Part shown: positions 16,190-25,110 of the stretch, one piece after another
Position numbering within the stretch: the stretch's first letter is position 1
Layout: every line of letters begins with the position of its first letter
Origin: Bacteroidales bacterium
Lineage (GTDB): Bacteria; Bacteroidota; Bacteroidia; Bacteroidales; UBA932
Direction: 5' to 3'
Assembly: GCA_017631875.1 (NCBI GenBank)
Contig: JAGBSL010000002.1
Location: 1 to 36,914 of the forward strand
DNA: 36,914 nucleotides
The notes under the pieces: model-generated
Databases searched by the model: none
The model's input: only the letters and a program-made list of their open reading frames with translations
What the model was told of the DNA's origin: nothing
Made by a program: the position numbers and the translations under genes

Positions 16190-17305
16190 ATGGCAGACAA
16201 GGATTTATACATGGATTTTGAGGATGCGCCTATCGAGGATTTCGATCCTATGAAGGCCGGTGACGAGGTTGCGTATGAGGATGAGCAGCAGGAGATGTTC
16301 GAGCATTACCGCTTCGATATCGCTGCCGGCCAGGTGCCTATGCGTGTGGACAAGTATCTTGCTACACATATGGAATTCACCTCGCGTCACCGCGTGCAGA
16401 TGGCCATCAAGGCCGAATACATCCGTGTCAACGATAAAATTGTAAAGGCAAACTATGTTGTGCGCCCGGGCGATGTGGTGAAGTTCGTCATGCCATATCA
16501 GAGGCGTGGATTGGAGATTCTTCCTGAGGCTATTCCATTGAACATAGTTCATGAGGACGAGGACGTGCTTGTGCTCAACAAGGAGCCGGGCATGGTTGTG
16601 CATCCGGGTCACGGACACTTCAGCGGTACCCTCGTAAATGCGCTTGCGCATCATCTCGGTCTTTCGCAAGGCCCTGATGCTGAGGATGAGAGGATGGGTG
16701 TACTCGTACACCGTATCGATAAGGATACTTCTGGTCTTCTCGTAGTTGCAAAGAACGAGGAGGCTCAGCTGAACCTCGCAAAACAGTTCTTCGTGCACTC
16801 GATAGAGCGCCGATATGTGGCGATAGTATGGGGTAACCTCAAGGAGGATGAAGGCACGATTACCGGCAACATCGGACGTGACCCTAACGACCGCATGCGC
16901 TTCAAGGTGTTCCCTGAGGGAGACCATGGCAAACATGCAGTGACCCATTACCGTGTCCTTGAGCGCTTCGGCTATGTGACAGTCGTGGAATGCCGTCTGG
17001 AGACAGGCCGTACCCACCAGATCCGTGTACATTTCAATTGGATTGGTCATCCGCTCTTCAATGATGAGAGATACGACGGATCCGAGATCAGGAAGGGTAC
17101 GATCTACGCAAAGTACCGTCAGTTCATAGAGAACTGCTTCAAGCTTCTCCCAAGGCAGGCCCTCCATGCCAAGACGCTTGGCTTTGTCCACCCAAGGACA
17201 AAGCAGATGGTTCGCTTCGACTCCGAGCTGCCGTCTGACATGCAGGCGCTGATTGACAAGTGGAGGAAGTATTCTGAGAATATGAGTCAGTTTCTCGAGG
17301 ACTAG
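16190..17305 (+). CDS. rluD: RluA/RluD-family 23S rRNA pseudouridine synthase
   Basis: The 371-aa protein has an S4 RNA-binding domain (about 50-105, VDKYLATHMEFTSRHRVQ) and the RluA catalytic domain with Asp177 in HRIDKDTSGLLVVAK, then GRTHQIRVHFNWIGHPLFND. RluD converts uridines of 23S rRNA helix 69 to pseudouridine; exact target sites are inferred. An acidic N-terminal extension of about 45 residues precedes the S4 domain. The last seven codons and the stop form the left arm and loop of a 14-bp hairpin (17282-17317). A long antisense frame over the gene is a shadow. Confidence 0.93.
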   Translation: MADKDLYMDFEDAPIEDFDPMKAGDEVAYEDEQQEMFEHYRFDIAAGQVPMRVDKYLATHMEFTSRHRVQMAIKAEYIRVNDKIVKANYVVRPGDVVKFVMPYQRRGLEILPEAIPLNIVHEDEDVLVLNKEPGMVVHPGHGHFSGTLVNALAHHLGLSQGPDAEDERMGVLVHRIDKDTSGLLVVAKNEEAQLNLAKQFFVHSIERRYVAIVWGNLKEDEGTITGNIGRDPNDRMRFKVFPEGDHGKHAVTHYRVLERFGYVTVVECRLETGRTHQIRVHFNWIGHPLFNDERYDGSEIRKGTIYAKYRQFIENCFKLLPRQALHAKTLGFVHPRTKQMVRFDSELPSDMQALIDKWRKYSENMSQFLED

Positions 17306-17317
17306 AAACTGACTCAT
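17282..17317 (+). terminator. Hairpin containing the rluD stop codon
   Basis: ATGAGTCAGTTTCT (17282-17295) pairs perfectly with AGAAACTGACTCAT (17304-17317) around an 8-base loop. The stop codon TAG takes its T from the last loop base and AG from the start of the right arm. No U-tract follows directly; a small hairpin ATGCCC/GGGCAT (17319-17333) and a normal terminator come next. Confidence 0.7.
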
Positions 17318-17342
17318 AATGCCCTCTGGGCATAAAAATAAA

Positions 17343-17384
17343 AATACCGGAAATGTAGTATACTCATTTCCGGTATTTTATTTA
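17343..17384 (+). terminator. Rho-independent terminator after rluD
   Basis: AATACCGGAAATG (17343-17355) pairs with CATTTCCGGTATT (17365-17377) and runs into TTATTTAT. It closes the LysE-rluD operon immediately before the next promoter box. Confidence 0.88.
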
Positions 17385-17390
17385 TCTTTG
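17383..17390 (+). promoter_or_regulatory. -7 box for the structured RNA and secreted-caspase operon
   Basis: TATCTTTG fits TAnnTTTG and directly follows the rluD terminator. No TTG is seen at the usual -33 distance. Transcription would start near 17397, about 283 bases before the first start codon. No other TAnnTTTG box is seen before 17680. Confidence 0.55.
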
Positions 17391-17396
17391 TAATGC

Positions 17397-17637
17397 TGTT
17401 ACATGCAGCAGACATATTAAGCGAAAGTGTTTTCGTAAATCCTTGAAAGAAAATGTGGTAGTTTTCATGTACCGGGTTGCGAATGAACGCTTCTGCTCGT
17501 GTATAGGTATCGCTATGCCCGATTCTTCGGGCGTACCCCATATCCATACCGAGTGTGGGGTATTCATGTTTATCGGTACATAGGTCTTACCACAACCTTC
17601 TTTCAGATAAGCGAAATGGGCCTCACACTTTCTTTTA
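17397..17637 (+). ncRNA. Long rod-like structured RNA (6S RNA candidate or long leader)
   Basis: Paired segments nest in order: GAAAGTGT 17423-17430 with ACACTTTC 17625-17632; GAAAGAA 17445-17451 with TTCTTTC 17598-17604; GTGGTA 17455-17460 with TACCAC 17588-17593; ATGTACCG 17467-17474 with CGGTACAT 17574-17581; ATGAA 17483-17487 with TTCAT 17563-17567. At the tip are TATGCCCG/CGGGCGTA (17514-17535) and CCCCA/TGGGG (17536-17560). The closing stem is followed by TTTTAT. A long irregular hairpin with internal loops behind its own promoter resembles 6S RNA, but no sequence signature proves that. Alternatively it is the leader of the downstream operon. Extended open frames across it are not credible genes. 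Confidence 0.55.
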
Positions 17638-17663
17638 TGCAGAGGCCTATGTGGCTCAGGCCT
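17619..17663 (+). promoter_or_regulatory. Mutually exclusive hairpins ahead of the secreted-protein operon
   Basis: GGCCTC (17619-17624) can pair with GAGGCC (17642-17647); the same middle segment AGGCCT (17643-17648) can instead pair with AGGCCT at 17658-17663. The first hairpin would also disrupt the closing stem of the upstream RNA. This layout resembles a switch or attenuator, though no clear U-tract terminator is present. Confidence 0.4.
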
Positions 17664-17679
17664 TTGGAACTTCAAAACT

Positions 17680-18540
17680 ATGAAAAAGTCGATATATTCG
17701 ATCATCATCCTCCTGCTTTGCTTAGCAGGAGGGGATGCTTATGCTCAGCGGATAGTAAGTGACAGGTATACCTACCGTTATGTGATGTCAGAGACTGAAT
17801 CGTTCCAGCAGGCCCAGGTTAATGCCGTCAGGCAGGCCCAGCTCGGGATGATCGCCGACCATTTCGGTACATTGGTTTCTTCTACGACAGCCATGACCAT
17901 ATCGGAGACTGTAAGCAGCGTTACTTATGGCGATGTCGAGGTGAAGGGAGAATGGCTCGAAGACACAGCCCCTCCTGTCATACTCAAGTCAGTCGTCAAT
18001 GATCACTTTGTTCTGGACGTGACCGTATCAGGCAGAATCCGTGAGATTGTTTCCGCTCCGATTGACCTCAAGTGCCATGTGTTGAAGAATGGTACGGATG
18101 TCAGATATTCTTCTTTGGACTTTACCCACGGTGATAGACTTTACCTGTCTTTCAAGAGCCCGGTTGACGGTTATGTCGCTGTTTATCTTGGAGACCGTCA
18201 GACAGTCAACTGTCTTTTCCCATATAACGGCCTTTCGGCTGATATAATGAAAGTGGATGCCGGTGATGAGTATGTATTCTTTTCAAAGTCAAAATCAGGA
18301 AAAATAGATCCGTTTGCAGTGAGGGAGTATCCATTAGGGTGCAGCCCTGGGGTAGACATGGAGATGGTGCGTCTGTATGTGGTCTTTTCTCCCAATAAGT
18401 TCACCAAGGCAAACGATAGTGCCGACGGCAATCTCCGAACCCTGGCCTTCAATGATTTCCACGCTTGGCTCTCTAGAGTAAGGCGGACAGACCCTGAAAT
18501 GAATCTCATTCCATTCGATATCATTATAAGAAGAAATTAA
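17680..18540 (+). CDS. Secreted DUF4384-type protein
   Basis: The 286-aa protein has a signal peptide (SIIILLLCLAGGDAYAQ), an N-terminal part resembling LPP20/FlgT-N regions (about 30-110, ETESFQQAQVNAVRQAQLGMIADHF) and a DUF4384-like beta-sandwich (about 125-260, GDRLYLSFKSPVDGYVAVYLGD and VRLYVVFSPNKF). DUF4384 is often found in or beside caspase-like proteases, which fits the next gene, 11 bases downstream. It is probably periplasmic or outer-membrane associated and the first gene of a six-gene operon. The specific function is unknown. Confidence 0.75.
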   Translation: MKKSIYSIIILLLCLAGGDAYAQRIVSDRYTYRYVMSETESFQQAQVNAVRQAQLGMIADHFGTLVSSTTAMTISETVSSVTYGDVEVKGEWLEDTAPPVILKSVVNDHFVLDVTVSGRIREIVSAPIDLKCHVLKNGTDVRYSSLDFTHGDRLYLSFKSPVDGYVAVYLGDRQTVNCLFPYNGLSADIMKVDAGDEYVFFSKSKSGKIDPFAVREYPLGCSPGVDMEMVRLYVVFSPNKFTKANDSADGNLRTLAFNDFHAWLSRVRRTDPEMNLIPFDIIIRRN

Positions 18541-18551
18541 ACTGCTGAGAT

Positions 18552-20357
18552 ATGAAAAGACTTATGAAAACCTTACTTCCATTGGCAGTGTGGTGCTTGA
18601 TGGGGGCCATACACGCTCAAGCGCAATCTGTGACTTCGGAGAGCATCTCTTTTAGACTTGAGGATGTTACTGAGATGTTCATGCCGCCTGATCTTCGTAT
18701 GAATATCAAATTCATTGATGACAACAATAATAATATCCTTGAAGCCGAAGAAAGCGGATACATCCTGCTGGAGATTTCCAACAGAGGAGGTAAGGCAGAC
18801 AATGTCAAGGTGACTGTGACGCCAGCAGACAGAAGCTATGGTGTCGATTTGGGGCAATCTGTCATTAATACCTATGTAGATAAGAACAGTTCGACAGAGG
18901 TGCATGTCCCGATGACAGCCTCCCTGCATGTCCCTACTGGATTTACCAAGTTCAATATTGTGGTGTCCGAGCCTATGGGTTATGACATCAATGCGACTTT
19001 GGAGCTGTCAACATTCGAATTCCAAAGAGCCAAGTTGAATCTGAATGGTGTCGAGATCAGCGACTCAGGCGTGGATACAAAGCCGTATAACGGAAATCCG
19101 GATAATAAGCTTCAGAACATGGATGTGGTAAGAGCGACTGTCCTGATACAGAATATCGGTGATGGAGAGGCAAAGAAGATTAGATATACGATATCATCCA
19201 AGGATCCGAACATCCGCCTTCTTACGATGTCTGGCTACGCACAGTCTATTACTGGCGAGGTGGCTGACATGTTGGTAGGACAGACAAATGAGATATCATT
19301 CCGACTCAGTCCGAATGCCCATTATACTCATAAGGGAGACTTCATTCCGGTATACCTCACTGTAATGGAGGACAAAGGTTTCGGTAACATAACTTCTCAA
19401 CAGATTCCGATCCCGTTCGATGCTGCGACAGTAAAGCCGGAAACGGTGAAGGTTGAGGGTAACAAGGAGATGCTTATGGCTTCGCTTGGCACAAAGGTGA
19501 TTTCGAACGATGCCCGAGTGACTTCTGAGGCACGATACAAGGACATTATGGTGGCACCTCTCGGCCAGTCAATATATCAGAATGCAATTGCGATAGTCAT
19601 CGGTGCGGAAGAGTATCAGGATAAGGCGATAGCTCCGGCTCCTTATGCGGCACGTGACGCAGAGGTCATGTCGGAGTATTTCAGAAAGTCGCTCAACATC
19701 AAGGATGTGCGTACATATACGGACGGCCAGGCTACAAGATCTGAACTTAAGCGTCTTTTTGATCCGCAGAGAGGATCGCTGGTCTATTCGGTTGTGCCGG
19801 GACAGACCGACCTTTATGTCTATTATTCCGGTCATGGAGTGCCTATGACAATGCCTGATGGAAGCAAGGATGTATTCCTTATTCCTTATGACGTGGGCAA
19901 GGACTGGATATCCGAGGATGGTTACAGTCTCAATAAGCTGTATAAGGAACTTGCGTCCCTGAATGCAAAGTCGGTGACAGTGATTCTTGATGCCTGCTTC
20001 AGCGGCAGTTCAAGGACCAGCGAGGTCTATGCGTCCCAGTCCATTGCAAATCAGAAGTTCGTGATAGTGGATGAAACGGAAATGGAACAGCCATGGCTGA
20101 ATAATCCTTCTTTCAGAGTGTTTACATCTTCGCGAGGAGACCAGACCTCACAGGCAAACGACAGGACACGTTCAGGAAGGTTTACCTACTACCTCGCTGT
20201 AGGCCTTCAGGGTGATGCGGATAAAGATGGTAACGGAAAGATAATGATGTCAGAACTGGTCGAGTTCGTGACTTCGAATGTCGATAAGGAGACCTCTGGA
20301 CAGCAGACTCCGCAGTTCAATGGAAACAGTGATTTTGTTGTGGAAGTAATCAGATAG
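18552..20357 (+). CDS. Secreted caspase-family (C14) protease
   Basis: The 601-aa protein has a signal peptide cleaved near AIHAQAQ. Residues about 45-290 are two CARDB-like beta-sandwiches, the first opening with a calcium-loop-like FIDDNNNNILEAEESG. The caspase domain (about 340-601) shows the start AIAIVIGAEEYQD, catalytic His428 in YVYYSGHGV and catalytic Cys482 in VILDACFSGS. A canonical EF-hand-type loop DKDGNGKIMMSE (557-568) near the C-terminus suggests calcium binding. Metacaspases and paracaspases cut after basic or acidic residues; the specificity here is not visible. It is exported, which excludes a simple cytoplasmic cell-death role. It sits between the DUF4384 gene and a barrel-like protein (4-base gap). 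Confidence 0.92.
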   Translation: MKRLMKTLLPLAVWCLMGAIHAQAQSVTSESISFRLEDVTEMFMPPDLRMNIKFIDDNNNNILEAEESGYILLEISNRGGKADNVKVTVTPADRSYGVDLGQSVINTYVDKNSSTEVHVPMTASLHVPTGFTKFNIVVSEPMGYDINATLELSTFEFQRAKLNLNGVEISDSGVDTKPYNGNPDNKLQNMDVVRATVLIQNIGDGEAKKIRYTISSKDPNIRLLTMSGYAQSITGEVADMLVGQTNEISFRLSPNAHYTHKGDFIPVYLTVMEDKGFGNITSQQIPIPFDAATVKPETVKVEGNKEMLMASLGTKVISNDARVTSEARYKDIMVAPLGQSIYQNAIAIVIGAEEYQDKAIAPAPYAARDAEVMSEYFRKSLNIKDVRTYTDGQATRSELKRLFDPQRGSLVYSVVPGQTDLYVYYSGHGVPMTMPDGSKDVFLIPYDVGKDWISEDGYSLNKLYKELASLNAKSVTVILDACFSGSSRTSEVYASQSIANQKFVIVDETEMEQPWLNNPSFRVFTSSRGDQTSQANDRTRSGRFTYYLAVGLQGDADKDGNGKIMMSELVEFVTSNVDKETSGQQTPQFNGNSDFVVEVIR

Positions 20358-20361
20358 CACT

Positions 20362-21213
20362 ATGAAGATCTTTAATATAATAGCTGCCGGCGTGCTGATG
20401 GTGATGGGCTCATTGTCAGCACAGGGACAGACGACTCTACCTGAACCAAAGAAGAACGACGTCTCTATCGGAAATGTGAAGTTGTCACGCGATGACAAGG
20501 ACCTTGTTCTTGACTATGAGATAAGGCTTGGCGACAATGTGCTGTCTTGCTCAGTCGAGGTGATTATGCTTGTTGGCGGTGTGGATGGCCAGAAATATCC
20601 ATTGACAGCATCAGAGCTCAAAGGAGACTTCGGTAAGATAACCCAGTCCGGCGCCAAGCAGATAAGGTATAATGTTGAAAGGAGCAAGGAGAGGCTGGCT
20701 GGCAGGGATATCCGTTTCACATTGAATGTCAAAGGTAAGAATGTTCTTGACGACGAGATACTGGCGATGGGTTCAGTCGCTGTTATGCCGCAGATGTCAT
20801 ACGGTCTGATGCTGGGATATGTGAAGAAATTTGGTGGATATATCAAGTTCAGAAGTGATTTCAACTTCGCCCAGGCTTCGTATCAGTGTAACAGTACCGG
20901 AGAAATCGATGGGGGAGGATACATGTGGTCAAGCGGCGCCAGACGCCAGTCAAGGATGCAGGCTACCGGCGGAGTCCTTTTCCGTGCTGCAAAATGGCTT
21001 TACCCATACGCAGGAGTAGGTTATGGATCCAGAAGCGTGCACTGGCAGGACTGGGAAGGAAACTGGGCTCAGGTCTCTGACTATTCATGCGTTGGTGTTG
21101 CTGCAGAAGCCGGTCTGATCCTGAAACTCGGTCCTGTTGCAGTATCTGCAGGCGTTTCCAATACCGCCTTCAAGTTCACTGAGCTTGAGGTTGGAGTAGG
21201 TGTAATGTTTTAA
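20362..21213 (+). CDS. Secreted protein with C-terminal barrel-like region
   Basis: The 283-aa protein has a signal peptide (AAGVLMVMGSLSAQGQ), a beta-rich N-terminal part (about 35-130, DVSIGNVKLSRDDKDLVLDYEIRLGD) and a C-terminal half with alternating Gly/aromatic strands (SYGLMLGYVKKFGGYIKFRSD, WLYPYAGVGYGSR) ending in GVGVMF, typical of small outer-membrane barrels. I do not recognise a named family. It lies 4 bases after the caspase gene and 12 before the lipoprotein gene, so it is probably a stable partner of both, perhaps the outer-membrane anchor of the system. Confidence 0.65.
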   Translation: MKIFNIIAAGVLMVMGSLSAQGQTTLPEPKKNDVSIGNVKLSRDDKDLVLDYEIRLGDNVLSCSVEVIMLVGGVDGQKYPLTASELKGDFGKITQSGAKQIRYNVERSKERLAGRDIRFTLNVKGKNVLDDEILAMGSVAVMPQMSYGLMLGYVKKFGGYIKFRSDFNFAQASYQCNSTGEIDGGGYMWSSGARRQSRMQATGGVLFRAAKWLYPYAGVGYGSRSVHWQDWEGNWAQVSDYSCVGVAAEAGLILKLGPVAVSAGVSNTAFKFTELEVGVGVMF

Positions 21214-21225
21214 AATAACATTGCT

Positions 21226-24200
21226 ATGAAAAGAACACTTTATATTTTGACAGTATGTATGCTGGTCGTTTCATGCATGGGATTCAATGAGACGGGGCCG
21301 GATGAGATGACCGTGCCGGAAGTAAAATCCTTTACCGTGGATGATAATGGCGGAAGTCTGGTGTTTACTTTGACATCGACGGTTGATAAGAAAGTATTAG
21401 GCCGCATTAATGAATGTGGCTTCTATTACGGAAAGGATAGGGATATGTCTGATGCAGAGCGTGTTGTGTGCAAAGTAGCGGGTACTGAGTTCTCAGCGGA
21501 TATTGCTCTTCACGAGTATGGCGAGACTTTTTATGCCGCTTCATTCGTTACAAGTGGGGCAGGAACTCACGAGATGACTTCAGAAGCGAAGGAAATGACG
21601 CTAGGGGAGTTGAAGGACTATGTTGAACTGGAAACTCCAGACCTTTTATCTTACGACAGGAATTCTGCGAGAGTGGAGGTCTCATATGAGGCCGCAGAAG
21701 GAGTTGTGGTGACTGAGTATGGTATATGCTATGCTGACTTCGCTGATCCTAAACTTTCTGATAATTCTTCTGAAGCTGTTGAAGGTGTTGTATCGGTTGA
21801 TGGCTTGGAGCCAGGTAAGGCTTACCACATGTGTCCTTATCTGAAGGATGGAGAGCATGTTGTTTATGGTAAATCAGTACCACTTGCAGTATATGGACTT
21901 CCTGTGGTTGTTACTGCTGAAAATCCAGAGAAGAATACGGATTCGGCTGTGCTGTGTGGAGAAGTTCAGGATGATTGTGGAAAGAAAGTGACAGAGAGAG
22001 GTTTCTTGTGGCGTGCCGATGCAGTGCAAAGTCTTGATCCGGAAAGTGATAATAAGGTCAAGGCAGGTTCTGGACTCGGCCCTTTCAGTGCAACCATAGG
22101 AGAATTGGAACCTAACAGAAATTATTCATTCTGCGCATATGCCGTAAATGAGGAAGGCATTGCTTTCGGTGAGGTGGTAAGGTTTACGACGGGTGTTGCT
22201 ATGCCCGTGCATGGCTTGCCTGAAGTGGTGGATATCACTCCTTTTAAGGCTGTATTCCATGGAAATGTCCTTAGTGACGGTGGCGAAACCCCGTCAGAGT
22301 TTGGATTCTTCTGGGGATCTGACAAGAATGTTGACAAAAAGATAGTTTGTACAGGAGAAGACTTTATGTATGAGGTGGAGGGACTGCAGCGCAATACCGT
22401 CTACTATGTGAAGTCTTATAGTATAAACAGCAAAGGAACTGCATATTCCGACCTGCTTGAGTTCAGGACCTTGCCGGAACTCCCGGAGGTCTCAACCGGT
22501 CAGGTGTCAGGAATTTTCGAGTATGGTGCAGTCTGTAGCGGCACCATCATAGATGACGGTGGTGCTGAAATACTGGACAAAGGAATCTGTTATTCAGCAG
22601 GAACAGAATTTTCATCTGCAACAAAGATATCTTCAGGAAGGGGCCTTGCTGCATTTACATGTACTGTCGACGGTCTGGATCCGAACAAGACATATTATGT
22701 ATGTGCCTATGCAGAGAATTCTGCCGGAATATCTTATGGCGAACAGATGTCGTTTACGACGGAGACTGCCTTGGCGGAGCTAAGTGTTACTGTCGTGACG
22801 GATGTCACATCTTCTACTGCAGCACTTCGATCCTCTGTTCTGGATGAAGGAGGCGAAAACCCACATGAGGCAGGTTTTTATTACTCTGAGTCGGAAAATG
22901 CAGAGGCGGCCTTCTCGCAGAAAGTTATCTGCATGCTGGATGATGACTCATTTTGTGCTGTGATATCAGGATTGACAAGATCCACAAGGTACTATGTGCG
23001 CCCTTATGCTGTCAATTCGGCTGGGGAAACAGTGGGAGAGACCGTAGTATTCACCACATTGGCTGAGATGCCTGCTGTGGAGACAGCGGAAGTAACCCAG
23101 GTCAAGGATATTACTGCTGTTAGCGGCGGCACCGTTCTCGATGACGGTGGTGGAGAGATATTGGCCAAGGGAGTTGTATGGGATGTGGAGCCTGATCCTA
23201 CCATAAGCCTTGCGACTAAAACCGATGAAGGCAAAGGTGCCGGAGAGTTTGTCAGCAATATTTCCGGACTCCGATTCAGCACACGATATTATGTCAGGGC
23301 CTATGTTACCAACTCAGCAGGAACTGCTTATGGTCAGACAAGGGAGTTTGTTACAATGGATAAGGACTTGTCTGCTGCAGGTACGGCTAACTGTTATATC
23401 GTGTCAGAAAGCGGTTTGTATAGATTTCATCCTGTCAAGGGCAACGGTTCTGAGTCTGTTGGTGAGATTAAATCGGTTTCTGTCCTTTGGGAGTCGTATG
23501 GAAATTCAACACTGCCAAAGGTTGGAGCTTTGATTCCAGAGGTTTCGTATAAGGATGGATATGTCAGTTTCAAGACGTCTGAAAAGTTCCATGAGGGCAA
23601 TGCTGTAATTGCTGTGAAAGATGCTCGTGGAGAAATTCTTTGGAGTTGGCATATCTGGTTGACTGATGTGCCGGATGAATGTGTTTATGCTAACGATGCC
23701 GGGATATTGATGGACCGTAATTTAGGGGCGACTTCTGCTACTGCCGGCGATGTGGGAGCTTGGGGACTCTTGTATCAATGGGGGCGTAAGGATCCTTTTC
23801 TCGGCACTGAGGGCAAATCATCATACGATATGGTTCAATCTACGGGTAAGTGGACTTTTAATAAAACAGATGGGGGTAAAGGAACAATGGAATACACGAT
23901 TAAGCATCCGACAGAATTCCTGAGTGAGAATACTGCCTATAATAATGATAGTAGTGATTGGCAATGGCCCCCATCAGATAAATCCAGATGGTCTCCAGAT
24001 AAGACACTATATGATCCGTGTCCAAGAGGGTGGCGGGTCCCTGATGGTGGAATTGAAAGTCCATGGTATGTGGCTGGATTTCAATTACAGGATTTCAATA
24101 GTGCATACTATGGCATGACTTTCGGCACGGAAATGAGTTCCCCGGCTACGTGGTATCCTGTTGTTGCTTATATAGACTACGACGGACGTTTCATTTGGTC

Positions 24201-24348
24201 AGGACAGTACCCACATGCGTACTATTGGACAAATATCATTGGAGATGTATTTATGTTCTCCGAGGATGATCTTGAGGTAGGTGAATCGTATATGTCAACC
24301 AGACCCGTGTGCGAGGGCCATCCTGTCCGTTGCATGAAAGATATGTAA
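21226..24348 (+). CDS. Large lipoprotein: Fn3-like repeats plus FISUMP-like domain
   Basis: The 1040-aa protein starts with a lipoprotein signal (LTVCMLVVSC, Cys17). At least five fibronectin-III-like repeats of about 90-100 residues follow, each with a DDGG or DxGG turn and an ending like NKTYYVCAYAENSAGISYGE; two more diverged copies lie near the N-terminus. From about residue 720 the sequence changes to a Fib_succ_major-like (FISUMP) domain: TANCYIV, LMDRNLGATSATAGD, GLLYQWGRKDPF, YDPCPRGWRVPDG and a terminal RPV/VRCMKDM. Such domains adopt lectin-like folds in surface proteins. The C-terminal domain is visibly more AT-rich, for example 23920-24010. It is probably surface exposed and a candidate receptor or substrate for the caspase. 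Confidence 0.82.
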   Translation: MKRTLYILTVCMLVVSCMGFNETGPDEMTVPEVKSFTVDDNGGSLVFTLTSTVDKKVLGRINECGFYYGKDRDMSDAERVVCKVAGTEFSADIALHEYGETFYAASFVTSGAGTHEMTSEAKEMTLGELKDYVELETPDLLSYDRNSARVEVSYEAAEGVVVTEYGICYADFADPKLSDNSSEAVEGVVSVDGLEPGKAYHMCPYLKDGEHVVYGKSVPLAVYGLPVVVTAENPEKNTDSAVLCGEVQDDCGKKVTERGFLWRADAVQSLDPESDNKVKAGSGLGPFSATIGELEPNRNYSFCAYAVNEEGIAFGEVVRFTTGVAMPVHGLPEVVDITPFKAVFHGNVLSDGGETPSEFGFFWGSDKNVDKKIVCTGEDFMYEVEGLQRNTVYYVKSYSINSKGTAYSDLLEFRTLPELPEVSTGQVSGIFEYGAVCSGTIIDDGGAEILDKGICYSAGTEFSSATKISSGRGLAAFTCTVDGLDPNKTYYVCAYAENSAGISYGEQMSFTTETALAELSVTVVTDVTSSTAALRSSVLDEGGENPHEAGFYYSESENAEAAFSQKVICMLDDDSFCAVISGLTRSTRYYVRPYAVNSAGETVGETVVFTTLAEMPAVETAEVTQVKDITAVSGGTVLDDGGGEILAKGVVWDVEPDPTISLATKTDEGKGAGEFVSNISGLRFSTRYYVRAYVTNSAGTAYGQTREFVTMDKDLSAAGTANCYIVSESGLYRFHPVKGNGSESVGEIKSVSVLWESYGNSTLPKVGALIPEVSYKDGYVSFKTSEKFHEGNAVIAVKDARGEILWSWHIWLTDVPDECVYANDAGILMDRNLGATSATAGDVGAWGLLYQWGRKDPFLGTEGKSSYDMVQSTGKWTFNKTDGGKGTMEYTIKHPTEFLSENTAYNNDSSDWQWPPSDKSRWSPDKTLYDPCPRGWRVPDGGIESPWYVAGFQLQDFNSAYYGMTFGTEMSSPATWYPVVAYIDYDGRFIWSGQYPHAYYWTNIIGDVFMFSEDDLEVGESYMSTRPVCEGHPVRCMKDM

Positions 24349-24374
24349 ATATTAACCACTAAATTCATATAGCC

Positions 24375-25097
24375 ATGAAAACTTTTAAGATCATGATGGC
24401 TGCGGCCATCTTCGCAGTAGCGGCAATGTTTGCTGAGCCTGTTTGTGCACAGGAGTATACGAGAAGAGAGAAGAGGGATCTGGAACGTACCATGAAGAAA
24501 CAGCAGGAGGCCTTCTATAAGAGATCTCCAAAGATGGTTCGTCAGACTGCCAAGGAATGGGAGAAGGAAGGTTGGAAATCCATGAACATGCCGATCGAGA
24601 AGCAACTTCAGATGACATGGGAGAGGGAAGTCCTGATGGATGAGGAAGGTTATCCTAAGTATGTATCAGTGACTACTCAGGCAATGGGTAGTAATTTCAG
24701 TGCTGCCCAGATGGCGGCTGAGAACATTGCCAAGGTGCGTATTGCAAGCAATATCTGCTCTTCTGTGGCAACGCTTGCTGACATCGCATTGGCAAACAAT
24801 GAGACAACTCCTGAACTGACCGCTTCAATCTCCAAGGCTGTTGAAAATTCCAAGATCATCGTTTCCGAGAAACTTGGAAAGGTCGTTCCGGCCACAGTGG
24901 TATATAGGAAGGTCGGCAATAATTATGAGGTAAGGGTTATCGCCATTTACGATCAGCGTCAGGCAATGAAGATCGCTCATGAGGTTGTCATGGAGGAACT
25001 CAAGAATGAGTCAGAAGAGAACAGGAGGCAGCTCGAGGCTATGATGGGACTTGACCAGATCAGAAGCCAGTATAATGACATGACATTCGAGGAGTAA
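24375..25097 (+). CDS. Secreted LPP20-like protein
   Basis: The 240-aa protein has a signal peptide (IMMAAAIFAVAAMFAEPVCAQ), a highly charged segment (about 25-80, YTRREKRDLERTMKKQQEAF) and an LPP20-like core (about 90-200: AAQMAAENIAKVRIASNICSS, then VVYRKVGNNYEVRVIAIYD), ending in an acidic helical tail. LPP20-like domains occur in periplasmic and lipoprotein contexts without known enzymatic activity. The DUF4384 protein at the head of the operon has a similar helical segment. It is 26 bases after the lipoprotein gene and 13 before the transglutaminase-fold gene. Confidence 0.65.
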   Translation: MKTFKIMMAAAIFAVAAMFAEPVCAQEYTRREKRDLERTMKKQQEAFYKRSPKMVRQTAKEWEKEGWKSMNMPIEKQLQMTWEREVLMDEEGYPKYVSVTTQAMGSNFSAAQMAAENIAKVRIASNICSSVATLADIALANNETTPELTASISKAVENSKIIVSEKLGKVVPATVVYRKVGNNYEVRVIAIYDQRQAMKIAHEVVMEELKNESEENRRQLEAMMGLDQIRSQYNDMTFEE

Positions 25098-25110
25098 CAC
25101 TTTGCATAAA

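Noticed and set aside
16205..17317. 370-codon antisense frame over rluD
   Set aside because: The sense strand encodes a complete pseudouridine synthase; the antisense frame has no recognisable domain and comes from codon bias.
17499..17762. 87-codon plus-strand frame across the structured RNA
   Set aside because: It overlaps stems of the RNA and the start of the DUF4384 gene, has no start signals and no natural protein pattern.
23700..24348. Diversity-generating retroelement variable region
   Set aside because: No template repeat or reverse transcriptase is in the window; kept only as a question about the lipoprotein tip.
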